NCBI RefSeq assembly: GCF_003544915.1
Contig: NZ_CP032097.1
Coordinates: 1,798,001-1,862,000 of the forward strand
Reading direction: 5' to 3'
DNA length: 64,000 nucleotides
DNA from: Arcobacter ellisii
GTDB lineage: Bacteria > Campylobacterota > Campylobacteria > Campylobacterales > Arcobacteraceae
The notes beneath the pieces are model-generated. The model was not told the DNA's origin. It ran no database searches and saw only the letters and a program-made list of their open reading frames with translations. Made by a program: the position numbers and the translations under genes. The stretch's first letter is position 1; every line of letters begins with the position of its first letter. This document shows positions 1 to 9,372 of the stretch, one piece after another.

Positions 1-744
1 AGTGAATTAGGTTTAAGACTATTTGAAGCAGGATATATCGCACACTATACAAATAGAAGATATGGTTATGGATTACTTCCTGATACTGTTGAAGCATTTA
101 AAACGCAAAGACATAGATGGGCTTATGGAGCAATTCAAATTCTTAAAAAACACTGGAAAGAGTTTAAACCATCATCAACAAAATTAACTCCAAATCAAAA
201 GAAAAAGTTTGTTGCAGGTTGGTTTTTCTGGTTAAGTGATGCTATGGGTCCAGTTATGGCTATTATGAATATTATTTGGGTTCCAGTTATTATTTTTGTT
301 GGTGTAACAATTCCAACAATTCCATTAACTATTCCAATTATTACAGCGTTTTTAGTAAATATTTTACATACATTTATTTTATATAGAATGAAAGTAAAAA
401 CAAGTATTAAAAATACTATATTAAGTTCAATAGCTTCAATGAGTTTACAATTAATCATTTTCAAAGCAGTTTATGATGGATTTGTAAAAGATGGTTTACC
501 ATTTAAAAGAACTCAAAAAGGTGGGAAAACAGCTAAAAAAAGTGCTAATCCAATAAAACATGAAACAATTCTTGGAGTTTTATTATTAGCTTCTTTCTTT
601 GCTTTAATTTTTACTAATAAAACTGGTATTACAGAAATCTATGTATTTGCTGCAACTATTTTTATCCAAAGTATTCCTTATATCTCAGCTATTATTATGA
701 GATTCTTAGAAGTTTACTCTATCAAAAACAATCAGAAGTCATAA
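1..744 (+). CDS. Family 2 glycosyltransferase, C-terminal part (5' end outside window)
   Basis: The frame is open from the first base, so the N-terminus and catalytic DxD region lie outside the window. The visible 247 residues begin with SELGLRLFEAGY, followed by QRHRWAYGAIQILKKHW, the QxxRW-type acceptor-site motif of processive family 2 glycosyltransferases such as cellulose synthase. Several hydrophobic segments follow (about residues 75-130 and 180-235), as expected for the membrane channel part. It probably polymerises or transfers a sugar at the inner membrane for an exopolysaccharide or glycolipid; the product cannot be told from this fragment. It ends in a strong hairpin shared with the convergent transporter gene. 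Confidence 0.8.
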   Translation, partial: SELGLRLFEAGYIAHYTNRRYGYGLLPDTVEAFKTQRHRWAYGAIQILKKHWKEFKPSSTKLTPNQKKKFVAGWFFWLSDAMGPVMAIMNIIWVPVIIFVGVTIPTIPLTIPIITAFLVNILHTFILYRMKVKTSIKNTILSSIASMSLQLIIFKAVYDGFVKDGLPFKRTQKGGKTAKKSANPIKHETILGVLLLASFFALIFTNKTGITEIYVFAATIFIQSIPYISAIIMRFLEVYSIKNNQKS

Positions 745-758
745 AACTTCTGATTGTT
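727..758. terminator. Bidirectional terminator hairpin
   Basis: A perfect 13-base-pair inverted repeat (arms 727-739 and 746-758, loop CATAAA) sits over the stop codon of the glycosyltransferase and just before the end of the convergent transporter gene. Its position between two converging genes suggests it ends transcription from both sides. Confidence 0.75.
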
Positions 759-762
759 AATC

Positions 763-2763
763 TTAATTAATTGGTACTACTGGATTTAAACTAGAAGTAT
801 TATTTAAAAAGTGTCTATGTTTTTCAAACTGGTCAATTATATCCGTTGCTATCACATCTTCATCATATCCATAAATATCATAAGCTTTATTTCCATCTTG
901 TAAAAAAACTTCGGCTCTTGCATATTTTTTTTGTGCTTTTGTAGGATTTACTGATTCAGGATAAGCATAACTTGGTGTATCATAATTTTTTGCTCTAACT
1001 TCATAAATAAAATCAAAATCATCAGAATGTTCAACTCTTATAATAGAGATTGCATTTAACTTATCATTTGAAACTTCAACATTCCATGAATATTTAGAAA
1101 GTTCATCTTTTACTAAATTCATTGCACTTATAACATCTTCATTTATAAATCTTTTTGTCTCTTCAACTTTTGGAAACTCTATTATTCTACTTAATCTTGC
1201 TTGCCATGTTCCACTTATTTTTCCATGACGACCTGCATTCATATGATGCTGTAAACTCTCATTTCTAATACTTTCTAAACTTAAAGCCTTATACATTCCC
1301 CAACAAGCAATTAACATAACAAAAACAAAAGGTAAAGCCATGATTATTGATGCTGATTGTAAGGCTTGAAGTCCTCCTGCAAGTAAAAGAGCAATTGCAA
1401 CTACCCCTTGACTTACAGCCCAAAATATTCTTTGCCAAACTGGATTATTTACTCTTCCCCCTGAAGCTATTGTATCTACAACTAAAGAACCTGAATCAGA
1501 TGATGTAACAAAAAACGTAACAACTAAAACAATTGCAATAATTGATACAAAACTTGAAAAAGGGAAATGTTGTAAAAATTTAAAAAGTGCTGTTGAAACA
1601 TCAGCTGAAACAGCAGTTGATAAAAGAGTAAAACCTTCATTCATAATAGAATATAAAGCACTATTTCCAAATACAGTCATCCAAATAAAAGTAAATCCAA
1701 CTGGTACAAATAAAACTCCAATAACAAACTCTCTAATTGTTCTTCCCCTTGAAACTCTTGCTATAAACATTCCAACAAAGGGAGCCCAAGCTATCCACCA
1801 AGCCCAATAAAATAGAGTCCAAGAACTCATCCAAGAAGAAGTTGTATCATAAGAGTATTGATTAAAAGTCATAAATACAATATTTGATAGATATGAACCA
1901 ATATTTTGTATTAAAGTATTTAGTAAAAAAAATGTAGGTCCAGCTAAAAATATAAATAAAAGTAAAAAACCTGCTAAATAAAGATTTAATTCAGATAATC
2001 TTTTAATACCTCCATCTAAACCTAAAACAACTGAAATAGTTGCAATTGCCGTAATTAATGCAATTAAAATAATTTGAGTTGTAATTCCAACAGGTATTTC
2101 AAAAAGATAGTTTAATCCTGAGTTTATTTGTAATACCCCAAATCCTAAAGATGTAGCAACTCCAAAAACCGTTCCTAAAACTGCTATTGTGTCAACACTA
2201 TGCCCTATTTTTCCATAAATTTTATCTCCAATTAAAGGATATAACGCTGACCTAATAGATAAAGGTAATCCATGTCTAAAAGAAAAATATGCTAAAACTA
2301 AGCCCACTATTGCATAAATAGCCCATGCGTGTAATCCCCAGTGAAAAAACAAAATATTCATTGCCATTTTTGCAGAATCAATACTTTGAGCTGTTCCAAC
2401 AGGAGGAGAAACATAGTGCATAACTGGTTCTGCTACACTCCAAAACATAAGCCCTATTCCCATTCCTGCTGAAAAAAGCATAGCAAACCATGAAAGATTA
2501 CTATAAGTAGGTTTTGACTGGTCTGGTCCTAATCTAAATTTTCCAAAGGGAGAAACAGCTAAAAAAAGTGCAAATAAAGTAAAAATACCTACACCTAACA
2601 TATAAAGCCAACCAAATTTATCTGCAACAAAATTTCTAACATTTGTAAAAACTTCATTTGCAATTTGAGGTGACAAAATAGCAAAACTCACCAATGCTAT
2701 TATAAAAATAACAGAGGGGATAAATACTGGTTTTAAAATTGTTGTTTTAAAATTATTTTTCAT
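763..2763 (-). CDS. betT: BCCT-family betaine/choline/carnitine transporter, BetT-like
   Basis: A 666-residue membrane protein that probably imports a quaternary ammonium solute (choline or glycine betaine) for osmoprotection. It has the BCCT hallmark GMGIGLMFWSVAEP near residue 105 and the Trp-rich WTLFYWAWWIAWAP segment near residue 320 that lines the substrate site. About 12 membrane segments are followed by a hydrophilic C-terminal tail of roughly 140 residues ending in IIDQFEKHRHFL. This long tail resembles E. coli BetT and is known in that family for osmosensing. The start at 2763 is chosen over an upstream ATG at 2778 because AAAAGGA lies just before 2763. The gene overlaps the end of the MFS gene by 11 bases, so the two are probably cotranscribed. 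Substrate is inferred from family. Confidence 0.85.
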   Translation of the reverse strand: MKNNFKTTILKPVFIPSVIFIIALVSFAILSPQIANEVFTNVRNFVADKFGWLYMLGVGIFTLFALFLAVSPFGKFRLGPDQSKPTYSNLSWFAMLFSAGMGIGLMFWSVAEPVMHYVSPPVGTAQSIDSAKMAMNILFFHWGLHAWAIYAIVGLVLAYFSFRHGLPLSIRSALYPLIGDKIYGKIGHSVDTIAVLGTVFGVATSLGFGVLQINSGLNYLFEIPVGITTQIILIALITAIATISVVLGLDGGIKRLSELNLYLAGFLLLFIFLAGPTFFLLNTLIQNIGSYLSNIVFMTFNQYSYDTTSSWMSSWTLFYWAWWIAWAPFVGMFIARVSRGRTIREFVIGVLFVPVGFTFIWMTVFGNSALYSIMNEGFTLLSTAVSADVSTALFKFLQHFPFSSFVSIIAIVLVVTFFVTSSDSGSLVVDTIASGGRVNNPVWQRIFWAVSQGVVAIALLLAGGLQALQSASIIMALPFVFVMLIACWGMYKALSLESIRNESLQHHMNAGRHGKISGTWQARLSRIIEFPKVEETKRFINEDVISAMNLVKDELSKYSWNVEVSNDKLNAISIIRVEHSDDFDFIYEVRAKNYDTPSYAYPESVNPTKAQKKYARAEVFLQDGNKAYDIYGYDEDVIATDIIDQFEKHRHFLNNTSSLNPVVPIN

Positions 2764-4027
2764 TTTTTTCCTTTTCATTTTCTAAATCTTGTCGTGGGTC
2801 TAACTCCACAACCACACTTCCTGAAGCTACGGGAATATTTACAAATATACTCATATCATCATCTGCCACTCGTTTTTTTGACAAAGAGTAAAAACCTAAA
2901 AATAGTCCTAAAATAGCAAATATTAAAAAGATAAATTCCAAATAATAAAAAAGTCCAATACCTAAAATAATAGGAGCAATAAAAGAACCTAAGCCATAAG
3001 CAAAAAGTAATGTCCTACTTATTTCAACTATATCTTTATTCTCATCAATTACATCATTTGCCCTTGCAAGAGATAAAGGATAAATACTAAAAATAGAGAA
3101 ACCAAGAAAAATTCCTAAAAAATAGATATAGTTATCCAATAAAGAAGAAAATAAAAAAAATAAAGATACAAAAAAGATATAAAAACCACTATAAGCTATA
3201 ATTTTTCTTCTTCCATATTTATCAGACAAAAGTCCAATTGGCCATTGTGAAATCAATCCTCCAATTATTGAACAAGCCATAAAAACAGATACTGTTTCAA
3301 TTGATGAATATTTTTGCATCAAATAAATAGGCACCATTGTAAAAAAACCACCAACAAAAAATCCACCAATAAAACTTCCTGTAAGAGCTAGTGGAACTAC
3401 GCTATAAAGTTTTGGAAAACTATATTTTTCAAAAGGTTTTAAAATTGGTTCTTTTATTTTTGTCATAGAGATAAAAAGGACTGAAAAAAGGATTAAAACT
3501 GAACCTAATATAAAAATTATATAAGTTGTATCACCTTTTATATTTAAAAAAACTTGTCCAAGTGCAGTAGCTAAATAAAAAATAATTGTATAAATCGCAA
3601 GTATTTTTCCTCTGTGCGTTTGGCTACTTTTTTCATTTAACCAACTTTCGATGATTATTAAAAGTGCATAAAAAGCAAAACCAGAGACAAAACGTAAAAA
3701 TGCCCATAAGTATTCATTAAAAAAGAGTGCATGAAGTAAAAAAGATATAACCATCAAAGAAGCAAAAGTTGCAAAACTTCTTATATGCCCGACGGAGGAT
3801 ATTATTTTTTGACTAAATATTGAGGAGCCAATGGCGCCTAGAAAAAATGAAGCATTTATTAAACCAATAACTGCATCATTTAAACCTAAATCTTTTAGAT
3901 AAACTCCCACATAAGTCAAAATCATTCCATAACCTATTGCTAAAAAACCTATAGCAAAAAACAAAGATGAAACTGGATTTAATGTGAATTTATCTATATA
4001 CGAGTTTGTGTTTATATTTTCATTCAT
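2753..4027 (-). CDS. Major facilitator superfamily transporter
   Basis: A 424-residue protein with about 12 hydrophobic segments and no signal peptide. The loop WPIGLLSDKYGRRKI (about residues 262-276) is the MFS motif A (GxLaDrxGRk) repeated in the second half, and QKIISSVGHIRSF takes the first-half position. The overall pattern resembles the YcaD-like group of small-solute exporters, but no substrate can be read from sequence. It lies upstream of, and overlaps, the BetT-like gene, so the pair may act on related compatible solutes; that is inference. A ring of acidic residues near the C-terminus (VELDPRQDLENEKEKNEK) is a hydrophilic tail. Confidence 0.8.
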   Translation of the reverse strand: MNENINTNSYIDKFTLNPVSSLFFAIGFLAIGYGMILTYVGVYLKDLGLNDAVIGLINASFFLGAIGSSIFSQKIISSVGHIRSFATFASLMVISFLLHALFFNEYLWAFLRFVSGFAFYALLIIIESWLNEKSSQTHRGKILAIYTIIFYLATALGQVFLNIKGDTTYIIFILGSVLILFSVLFISMTKIKEPILKPFEKYSFPKLYSVVPLALTGSFIGGFFVGGFFTMVPIYLMQKYSSIETVSVFMACSIIGGLISQWPIGLLSDKYGRRKIIAYSGFYIFFVSLFFLFSSLLDNYIYFLGIFLGFSIFSIYPLSLARANDVIDENKDIVEISRTLLFAYGLGSFIAPIILGIGLFYYLEFIFLIFAILGLFLGFYSLSKKRVADDDMSIFVNIPVASGSVVVELDPRQDLENEKEKNEK

Positions 4028-4091
4028 CTTTTCAAAGTAACATATCTGTTCTTAAATTTTTCTTTTATCTATTTGAATTGTTTCTAAAAAG

Positions 4092-4111
4092 TAACACAAT
4101 TGTTATATAAT
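4092..4111 (+). promoter_or_regulatory. Promoter with inverted repeat for the DUF155 gene
   Basis: A TATAAT -10 box is at 4106-4111, 28 bases before the next start codon. Overlapping its upstream side is the inverted repeat TAACA-CAAT-TGTTA at 4092-4105, placed where a repressor could block polymerase. The sequence AAAGTAACA occurs here (4088-4096) and again at 4034-4042, beside the start of the divergent MFS gene. Confidence 0.45.
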
Positions 4112-4139
4112 TATTATAAATTATTTTAATGGAATAAAC

Positions 4140-4916
4140 ATGCAAACAAAAAAACTAATCTCTTATTTAAGTTGTGAAAAATTTGAGAAAAACATATTTA
4201 CAAGCCTAGAAGAACGATATAAATGTAATATCATAAAAGATGCTGTAATTATAAATTTAGAAGAAGATGAGCAAATAATTCTATTCAAATATGGAGTATT
4301 TATTTGTTGGAATGTAAAATTTGAAAATATTAAATTTTTTATGGATTTTATAAAAAATTTTGAGATAAATAGTTTTGATATTCCATTTATTGAAGAGTTA
4401 AATTACACTTTAGAAAATGAATTCAAAATCAATTTTGATACAATTTATCTAAATAATTTATCGAATATCTCTAAAATTGCTATTTCTCAAGCCTTAGCCC
4501 AAAATGTAAAACTTGACCAATTTGAAAAAGAACTTCTAACTTCAATTGAAAATAACTCTAGCATTCCTTTACAATTGGCTCATACAGGAAAAATCAATCT
4601 TACAAAAAAAGAGATTTCTAAAAAAATTGGTGAACTATTTTTAGTAAAAAGTAAAATGAATTTACACTATGATTTACTTGATACTCCTGAATTTTTTTGG
4701 GAATATCCAGAGTATGAAAATCAATATGAAAAGTTAATAAAATATCTTGATATAAAATCAAGAGTAGAAGTTTTAAATAAAAAACTAGAAGTTATTCAAG
4801 AACTTTTACACGTTTTAGGAGATGAACAAAAACACAGATATTCATCTTTTTTAGAGTGGATTATTATAATTTTAATTACTTTTGAAATAGTTATAAATAT
4901 AAAAGACCATTTTTAA
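4140..4916 (+). CDS. RMD1/DUF155 family protein
   Basis: A 258-residue protein matching the DUF155 (RMD1/Sif2-like) family. Its landmarks are YGVFICWN near residue 51, the highly conserved KIAISQALAQNVKLDQFE near residue 112, the LLDTPEFFWEYPEYENQY block near residue 180, an LDIKSRVEVLNKKLEVI helix, and a single C-terminal membrane segment in the LEWIIIILITFEIVI stretch. Eukaryotic relatives act in mitochondrial translation and membrane anchoring; the bacterial role is not established. It is preceded by its own promoter and overlaps the converging amidase gene by four bases. The assignment rests on several family blocks in the right order. Confidence 0.8.
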   Translation: MQTKKLISYLSCEKFEKNIFTSLEERYKCNIIKDAVIINLEEDEQIILFKYGVFICWNVKFENIKFFMDFIKNFEINSFDIPFIEELNYTLENEFKINFDTIYLNNLSNISKIAISQALAQNVKLDQFEKELLTSIENNSSIPLQLAHTGKINLTKKEISKKIGELFLVKSKMNLHYDLLDTPEFFWEYPEYENQYEKLIKYLDIKSRVEVLNKKLEVIQELLHVLGDEQKHRYSSFLEWIIIILITFEIVINIKDHF

Positions 4917-5545
4917 AAAGATTTTAAATCAGGAAAGTTTGCTCTTAAACTTTCCATAAAATTCTCATCTGGGTCGTGTTTTATTGTTCTGTAATTTTTA
5001 TCTTTTTCTAAAAAAAGAGGATGATTTTCAAATTTTGTATATTCATAATGACCAATTAAATACTCTATTGTTTTATATTTTTCTTTTAAATATCTTACAA
5101 GTTTTATATTCGATTCAAGTTGAGCTTTTGTTAAAGGTTTTTTATTTCCCCCAATATTTTCAATTCCAATACTTGAAAGATTTAAACCTATTACATGTCT
5201 TGCCATATAAGTTTCAGGCATAGTTGAATAAATTGTTCCATCAAAATCTACTAAAAATTGGGCTGAAACATTTAGATTTCCTGCTTTTTTTATATATTTT
5301 CTATCACTTGTTAAAATTTCAGGTTTAAATCTTTCATAAGACTCTTTTAAATCATCCATTGCTGTATGATGAATTACAATTATTTTTGGAATTATATTTA
5401 TATCCAAAACCTCTATACCGTAAGAGTTTTTTATATACTGTCGTGTAAGTTCAACTCTTGTTTCACCAAAATCAAGTGGTAATTGCTTGATTTCTATTGC
5501 ATTTAAAGTTAGAACAAAACTAATTATTATTAATATATTTTTCAT
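4913..5545 (-). CDS. N-acetylmuramoyl-L-alanine amidase (amidase_2/PGRP fold)
   Basis: A 210-residue protein with an N-terminal hydrophobic stretch (residues 3-16) that acts as a signal peptide or anchor. The amidase_2 zinc ligands are visible: His in IVIHHTAMD (about residue 59), His in ARHVIGLN (about 116), and the C-terminal IKHDPDENF with Asp as third ligand. GIENIGGN matches the family core. It should cleave the amide bond between muramic acid and L-Ala of peptidoglycan in the periplasm, for cell separation or wall recycling. No Shine-Dalgarno is evident, but the ATG gives a complete signal sequence. It is convergent with the DUF155 gene. Confidence 0.82.
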   Translation of the reverse strand: MKNILIIISFVLTLNAIEIKQLPLDFGETRVELTRQYIKNSYGIEVLDINIIPKIIVIHHTAMDDLKESYERFKPEILTSDRKYIKKAGNLNVSAQFLVDFDGTIYSTMPETYMARHVIGLNLSSIGIENIGGNKKPLTKAQLESNIKLVRYLKEKYKTIEYLIGHYEYTKFENHPLFLEKDKNYRTIKHDPDENFMESLRANFPDLKSF

Positions 5546-5627
5546 TGAAGGATTGTATCAAAAATTTCATTTGTAAATTAAATGAATAAGATAATATAAT
5601 TAAGCTATTAACATAAAAAGGAAATAC

Positions 5628-5915
5628 ATGGAAACTATAAAAGAGAAACTAAAAGATATAGTTGAAAATCTTATGATTCCTGAAGTTGAAGCTTATCTTG
5701 AAGATTTATACAAACTTCTTGAAACAAATTCTCAAACTGAAGATGATAAAGAAGCAATGGAAGAGATGGAGTCATTTTTAGTTGAGCTTCAAAATATTTT
5801 AGCTGTTATAGAAGAAGACAAAACTCCTGATAGTGAATATCAAAGAATATATGACTACATTATACAAAATTTAGAAGAGCATGAACACGGACATAATTTA
5901 GAACAAGAAGATTAA
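5628..5915 (+). CDS. Small acidic hypothetical protein
   Basis: A 95-residue, strongly acidic and helical protein without Cys, membrane segment or signal peptide (ends EEHEHGHNLEQED, His- and Glu-rich). It has a good ribosome site (AAAAAGGAAATAC before ATG) and a TATAAT-like box about 35 bases upstream, so it is a real gene with its own promoter. I do not recognise the family. The predicted long helices suggest a small dimeric or partner-binding protein. It is convergent with the Kef-type antiporter gene, leaving four bases between stops. Confidence 0.65.
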   Translation: METIKEKLKDIVENLMIPEVEAYLEDLYKLLETNSQTEDDKEAMEEMESFLVELQNILAVIEEDKTPDSEYQRIYDYIIQNLEEHEHGHNLEQED

Positions 5916-5919
5916 AAAT

Positions 5920-7533
5920 CTACTTGTTTTCACCTCGAACACTCAAAGCCTCTTCTACCAATAATCTTCCAACTTCAATATGAGCATGAACAAATTTTTT
6001 AATATTTAAATCTTTTAATTGAGCTTTTTCATCTATTGATTCTATTTTCAATAAAATATTTGCTTCTTTATGAAAATTTAAAACTGCTTCACAAATCAAT
6101 CTTTTTATATGAGTATCACTTACCGTTATAATCACACTTGAAGCTTCATCAACTTTTAATGACTCTAAAACAGGAAGTTTATCTAAGTGTCCAAAATAAG
6201 CCATATATCCCAATTTTCTTCCAAGTAATACATGTCTTAAATCATCTGAGATAATTACAAAAGGAATATTTCTTTCACTTAAATCTCGTGCTATTACTCT
6301 TCCTAAAATTGAAAAACCACAAATTACAACGTGATTTTTTGCTTTAATTGGTGTAATTTTATCTGACTCATAAAACTCAACAACTACATATGAAGCCAAT
6401 TTATAGATGTTATTTACAATAAATGGAGTTAAAATCATTGATAATACTGAAACTAAAATCAAAAAGTTTGCAGTTTCATTAGAGATAATATTGTTACTTG
6501 AAGCAAGAGCAAATATTGCAAATGAAAATTCTCCTACTTGACAAAGTGCAAGTGCTGATTTTACAGCTGTACTTTTATCTGATTTTCTTCTGATTATTAC
6601 ATAAACAACTAACGCTTTTATCACCATTACGGCAATAAAAATAAGTAAAATAATATGTACATTATATAAAAAATATAAAGCATCTATTTTTGTTCCAACT
6701 GAAAAGAAAAAAGCCCCTAAAAGTAAATCTTTATAACTTGCGATATCTGATTCAACTTTTACACTAAAATTTGTATCAGAAATAATCATTCCAGCTATAA
6801 AAGCTCCCAAAGAGTAAGTAAACCCCAACTCATGAGCTAAAAGTGAAGTTCCAATAACGATTGATAAAACAGCTCCTAAAAATAACTCTTCTATTCTACT
6901 ATTTGAAGCAAATTTTAAAAGCCAAGAGATAAGATTTTTTCCAATAGTAAACATAAAAACAATTATTATAAAAGCTGAAATAAACGTTTTTGTTAAAACT
7001 TCACTAATAGATAAAGTATCATTTGTCAAAAATGTAATAAGCAAAAGTATTGGAATTACTGCTAAATCTTGAAATATCAAAATTGCTGTTGATTTTTCTC
7101 CATAAGGAGTATGAATATCTTTTGATTGTTTTAAATAAGTTAAAACAATCGCCGTTGAAGATAAAGAGAAAGCCAAAGAGACAATAAGTGAAACTTCCAC
7201 ACTTAAATGAAAAATATAAAATGCCACCAAATAAATCAAAATAGCACTGATACTTACTTGTAAAAAACCATTTAATAAAAGTATCTCTTTCATCTTTTTG
7301 ATTTTATCAACACTCATCTCAAGACCAATTGTAAACATCAAAAATACAATTCCAAACTCAGCAATTAACTCCAAAGAGTCATTATTAACTCCATTAAAAT
7401 TAAAACCGTAACTTATTAGTGTTCCTGTTAAAATATAACCAATAATGTGAGAAATCCCAAACTTTTTTAAAATAATATTTAAAATTGTTGCTATTGATAT
7501 TGTTAAAAACAACGTAAATAATATATTTTCCAT
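5920..7533 (-). CDS. Kef-type cation:proton antiporter (CPA2) with TrkA-N domain
   Basis: A 537-residue inner-membrane protein. Residues 1-380 form the CPA2 antiporter domain, including IIGYILTGTLISYGFNF near the start, the EFGIVFLMFTIGLEMS helix, IFQDLAVIPIL near residue 155 and the conserved ELGFTYSLGAFIAGMIIS block. Residues from about 395 form a TrkA-N Rossmann domain (HVVICGFSILGRVIARDL) that binds a nucleotide and gates transport. The TrkA-C domain seen in some relatives is absent. It probably exchanges K+ or Na+ for protons. The start at 7533 (MENILF) is preferred over a TTG 39 bases upstream because of an AGAGGA site and the family's usual N-terminus. Confidence 0.85.
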   Translation of the reverse strand: MENILFTLFLTISIATILNIILKKFGISHIIGYILTGTLISYGFNFNGVNNDSLELIAEFGIVFLMFTIGLEMSVDKIKKMKEILLLNGFLQVSISAILIYLVAFYIFHLSVEVSLIVSLAFSLSSTAIVLTYLKQSKDIHTPYGEKSTAILIFQDLAVIPILLLITFLTNDTLSISEVLTKTFISAFIIIVFMFTIGKNLISWLLKFASNSRIEELFLGAVLSIVIGTSLLAHELGFTYSLGAFIAGMIISDTNFSVKVESDIASYKDLLLGAFFFSVGTKIDALYFLYNVHIILLIFIAVMVIKALVVYVIIRRKSDKSTAVKSALALCQVGEFSFAIFALASSNNIISNETANFLILVSVLSMILTPFIVNNIYKLASYVVVEFYESDKITPIKAKNHVVICGFSILGRVIARDLSERNIPFVIISDDLRHVLLGRKLGYMAYFGHLDKLPVLESLKVDEASSVIITVSDTHIKRLICEAVLNFHKEANILLKIESIDEKAQLKDLNIKKFVHAHIEVGRLLVEEALSVRGENK

Positions 7534-7637
7534 TTTCCTCTTTCTTCTTTTTCTAAAAAAATTATATCCCAATTAAATTGTTTATTTTATATTGAAGTGA
7601 TTAAAATATAAACAATTAGTAAATTGATTTTTTTTGA

Positions 7638-7643
7638 TATAAT
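7638..7643 (+). promoter_or_regulatory. -10 promoter box of the DUF6172 gene
   Basis: TATAAT preceded by a T-run (TTTTTTTTGA) is typical of Campylobacterota sigma-70 promoters, which lack a clear -35 and use an upstream T-rich region. It lies 18 bases before the ATG at 7662, with AAGGAT between as the ribosome site. Confidence 0.6.
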
Positions 7644-7661
7644 TGCGCCAAAGGATTTAAT

Positions 7662-7985
7662 ATGAAAAAAACGTTCCAAATAAATGTAACAAATAAAAAT
7701 AGAGATAGACAAGTTGATTCAATCAAAAATGAAGTAAGAAAATATATCAAAAGAGAAAAAAGCAAAAGACCTCCTGAAGGTTTTAATTTTTGGGCTTTTG
7801 ATTGTAAATTTGGTAAAACAGCCGATGAAGCTACTGAAATTAAATTTGTTGATGTAACAAAATCTATTGATTTTGCAGCAAGTGAAGGTTATGACAGCTT
7901 TTACTTAGAACTAATTGCAAGAGCTGACATTAAAAAAGTAAAAGAGATTGAAGAGTTAGAGGATGATGAAGAAATTTCTGAATAA
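7662..7985 (+). CDS. DUF6172 family protein
   Basis: A 107-residue soluble protein that matches the DUF6172 family by its KKTF start, the EVRKYIKREKSKRPPEGF basic segment (about residues 26-43), the FWAFDCKFG block and the hydrophobic C-terminal third ending in an acidic tail (EIEELEDDEEISE). No function is established. It has its own promoter and ribosome site and stands alone ahead of glyA. Family assignment is from recall of the conserved blocks. Confidence 0.7.
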   Translation: MKKTFQINVTNKNRDRQVDSIKNEVRKYIKREKSKRPPEGFNFWAFDCKFGKTADEATEIKFVDVTKSIDFAASEGYDSFYLELIARADIKKVKEIEELEDDEEISE

Positions 7986-8086
7986 TTTTCTTTTTCCTAA
8001 TAAATAAAATAGCAATTTTTGGATTGTTAAATACTCTTAATTGAGTTATTATTTCAAAATAAAAGTTAAATAAAGAGGTGACAAAC

Positions 8087-9349
8087 ATGAGTTATATAAC
8101 AAACGCGAATTTAGAACAAGCAGATAATGAAGTATTTTCAATAATAGAAAATGAATTAAAAAGACAAACTAATCATCTTGAAATGATTGCATCTGAGAAC
8201 TTTACTTCTCCTGCTGTTATGCAAGCTATGGGTTCTGTTTTTACTAACAAATATGCAGAAGGTTATCCTTACAAAAGATATTATGGTGGTTGTGAGTTTG
8301 CTGATGCTGTTGAGCAATTAGCAATTGACAGAGCTTGTAAAATCTTTGGTTGTTCTTATGCTAATGTTCAACCTCATTCAGGGAGCCAAGCTAATGGTGC
8401 TGTTTATGCTGCATTATTAAGTGCTGGTGATAAAATCTTAGGTATGGATTTATCTCATGGTGGACATTTAACTCATGGTTCAAAACCAAGTTTTTCTGGT
8501 AAAAACTATTCTGCATTTTATTATGGTGTAGAACTTGATGGAAGAATCAATTATGATAAAGTTATGGAAATAGCTAAAATTTGTCAACCAAAAATTATTG
8601 TTTGTGGTGCAAGTGCTTATGCTAGAGAAATTGACTTTAAAAAATTCAGAGAAATAGCTGATGCAGTTGGTGCTATTTTATTTGCTGATATTGCACATAT
8701 TGCTGGTCTTGTTGCTGCTGGTGAACATCCAAGTCCATTCCCTTATGCTGATGTTGTAACAACTACTACTCATAAGACTTTAAGAGGTCCAAGAGGTGGT
8801 ATGATTATGACAAATGATGAAGAGATTGCTAAAAAAATTAATAGTGCAATTTTCCCAGGATTACAAGGTGGACCACTTGTTCATGTAATTGCTGCAAAAG
8901 CAGTAGCATTTAAAGAAATTTTAGATCCATCATGGAAAGATTATGCAAAACAAGTAAAAGCGAATGCAAAAGTATTAGCCCAAGTTCTTACAAAAAGAGG
9001 ATATGATATTGTTTCAGGTGGAACAGATAATCACTTAGTATTAGTAAGTTTTTTAAATAAACCATTTTCAGGAAAAGATGCAGATGCAGCTTTAGGAAAT
9101 GCAGGGATTACAGTAAATAAAAACACAGTTCCAGGTGAAACAAGAAGTCCATTTATAACTTCAGGAATTAGAATAGGAAGCCCAGCATTAACAGCTAGAG
9201 GTATGAAAGAAAAAGAGTTTGAAATAATAGCAAACAAAATTTGTGATGTATTAGATAACATTGAAGATACAAATTTACATGCTAAAATCAACAAAGAGTT
9301 AGAAGAACTTGCTTCAAACTTTGTGATTTACAATCAATCTACTTTTTAG
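8087..9349 (+). CDS. glyA: Serine hydroxymethyltransferase
   Basis: A 420-residue cytoplasmic PLP enzyme that converts serine and tetrahydrofolate to glycine and methylene-tetrahydrofolate, supplying one-carbon units. The family signature is plain: [17 protein letters not shown] at the N-terminus, [30 protein letters not shown], the PLP-lysine motif [14 protein letters not shown], and [13 protein letters not shown] near the end. Length is normal. An in-frame GTG at 8078 is rejected as start because it lies inside the AGAGGTGA ribosome site that serves the ATG at 8087. The AraC/Ada gene follows 23 bases later and could be read through from glyA. Confidence 0.97.
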   Translation: MSYITNANLEQADNEVFSIIENELKRQTNHLEMIASENFTSPAVMQAMGSVFTNKYAEGYPYKRYYGGCEFADAVEQLAIDRACKIFGCSYANVQPHSGSQANGAVYAALLSAGDKILGMDLSHGGHLTHGSKPSFSGKNYSAFYYGVELDGRINYDKVMEIAKICQPKIIVCGASAYAREIDFKKFREIADAVGAILFADIAHIAGLVAAGEHPSPFPYADVVTTTTHKTLRGPRGGMIMTNDEEIAKKINSAIFPGLQGGPLVHVIAAKAVAFKEILDPSWKDYAKQVKANAKVLAQVLTKRGYDIVSGGTDNHLVLVSFLNKPFSGKDADAALGNAGITVNKNTVPGETRSPFITSGIRIGSPALTARGMKEKEFEIIANKICDVLDNIEDTNLHAKINKELEELASNFVIYNQSTF

Positions 9350-9372
9350 GGTTTTTTAAATTTGGAGTATTA

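Noticed and set aside
9031-9294. Long open frame antisense to glyA
   Set aside because: It mirrors the strongly conserved glyA codons and has no start signals.
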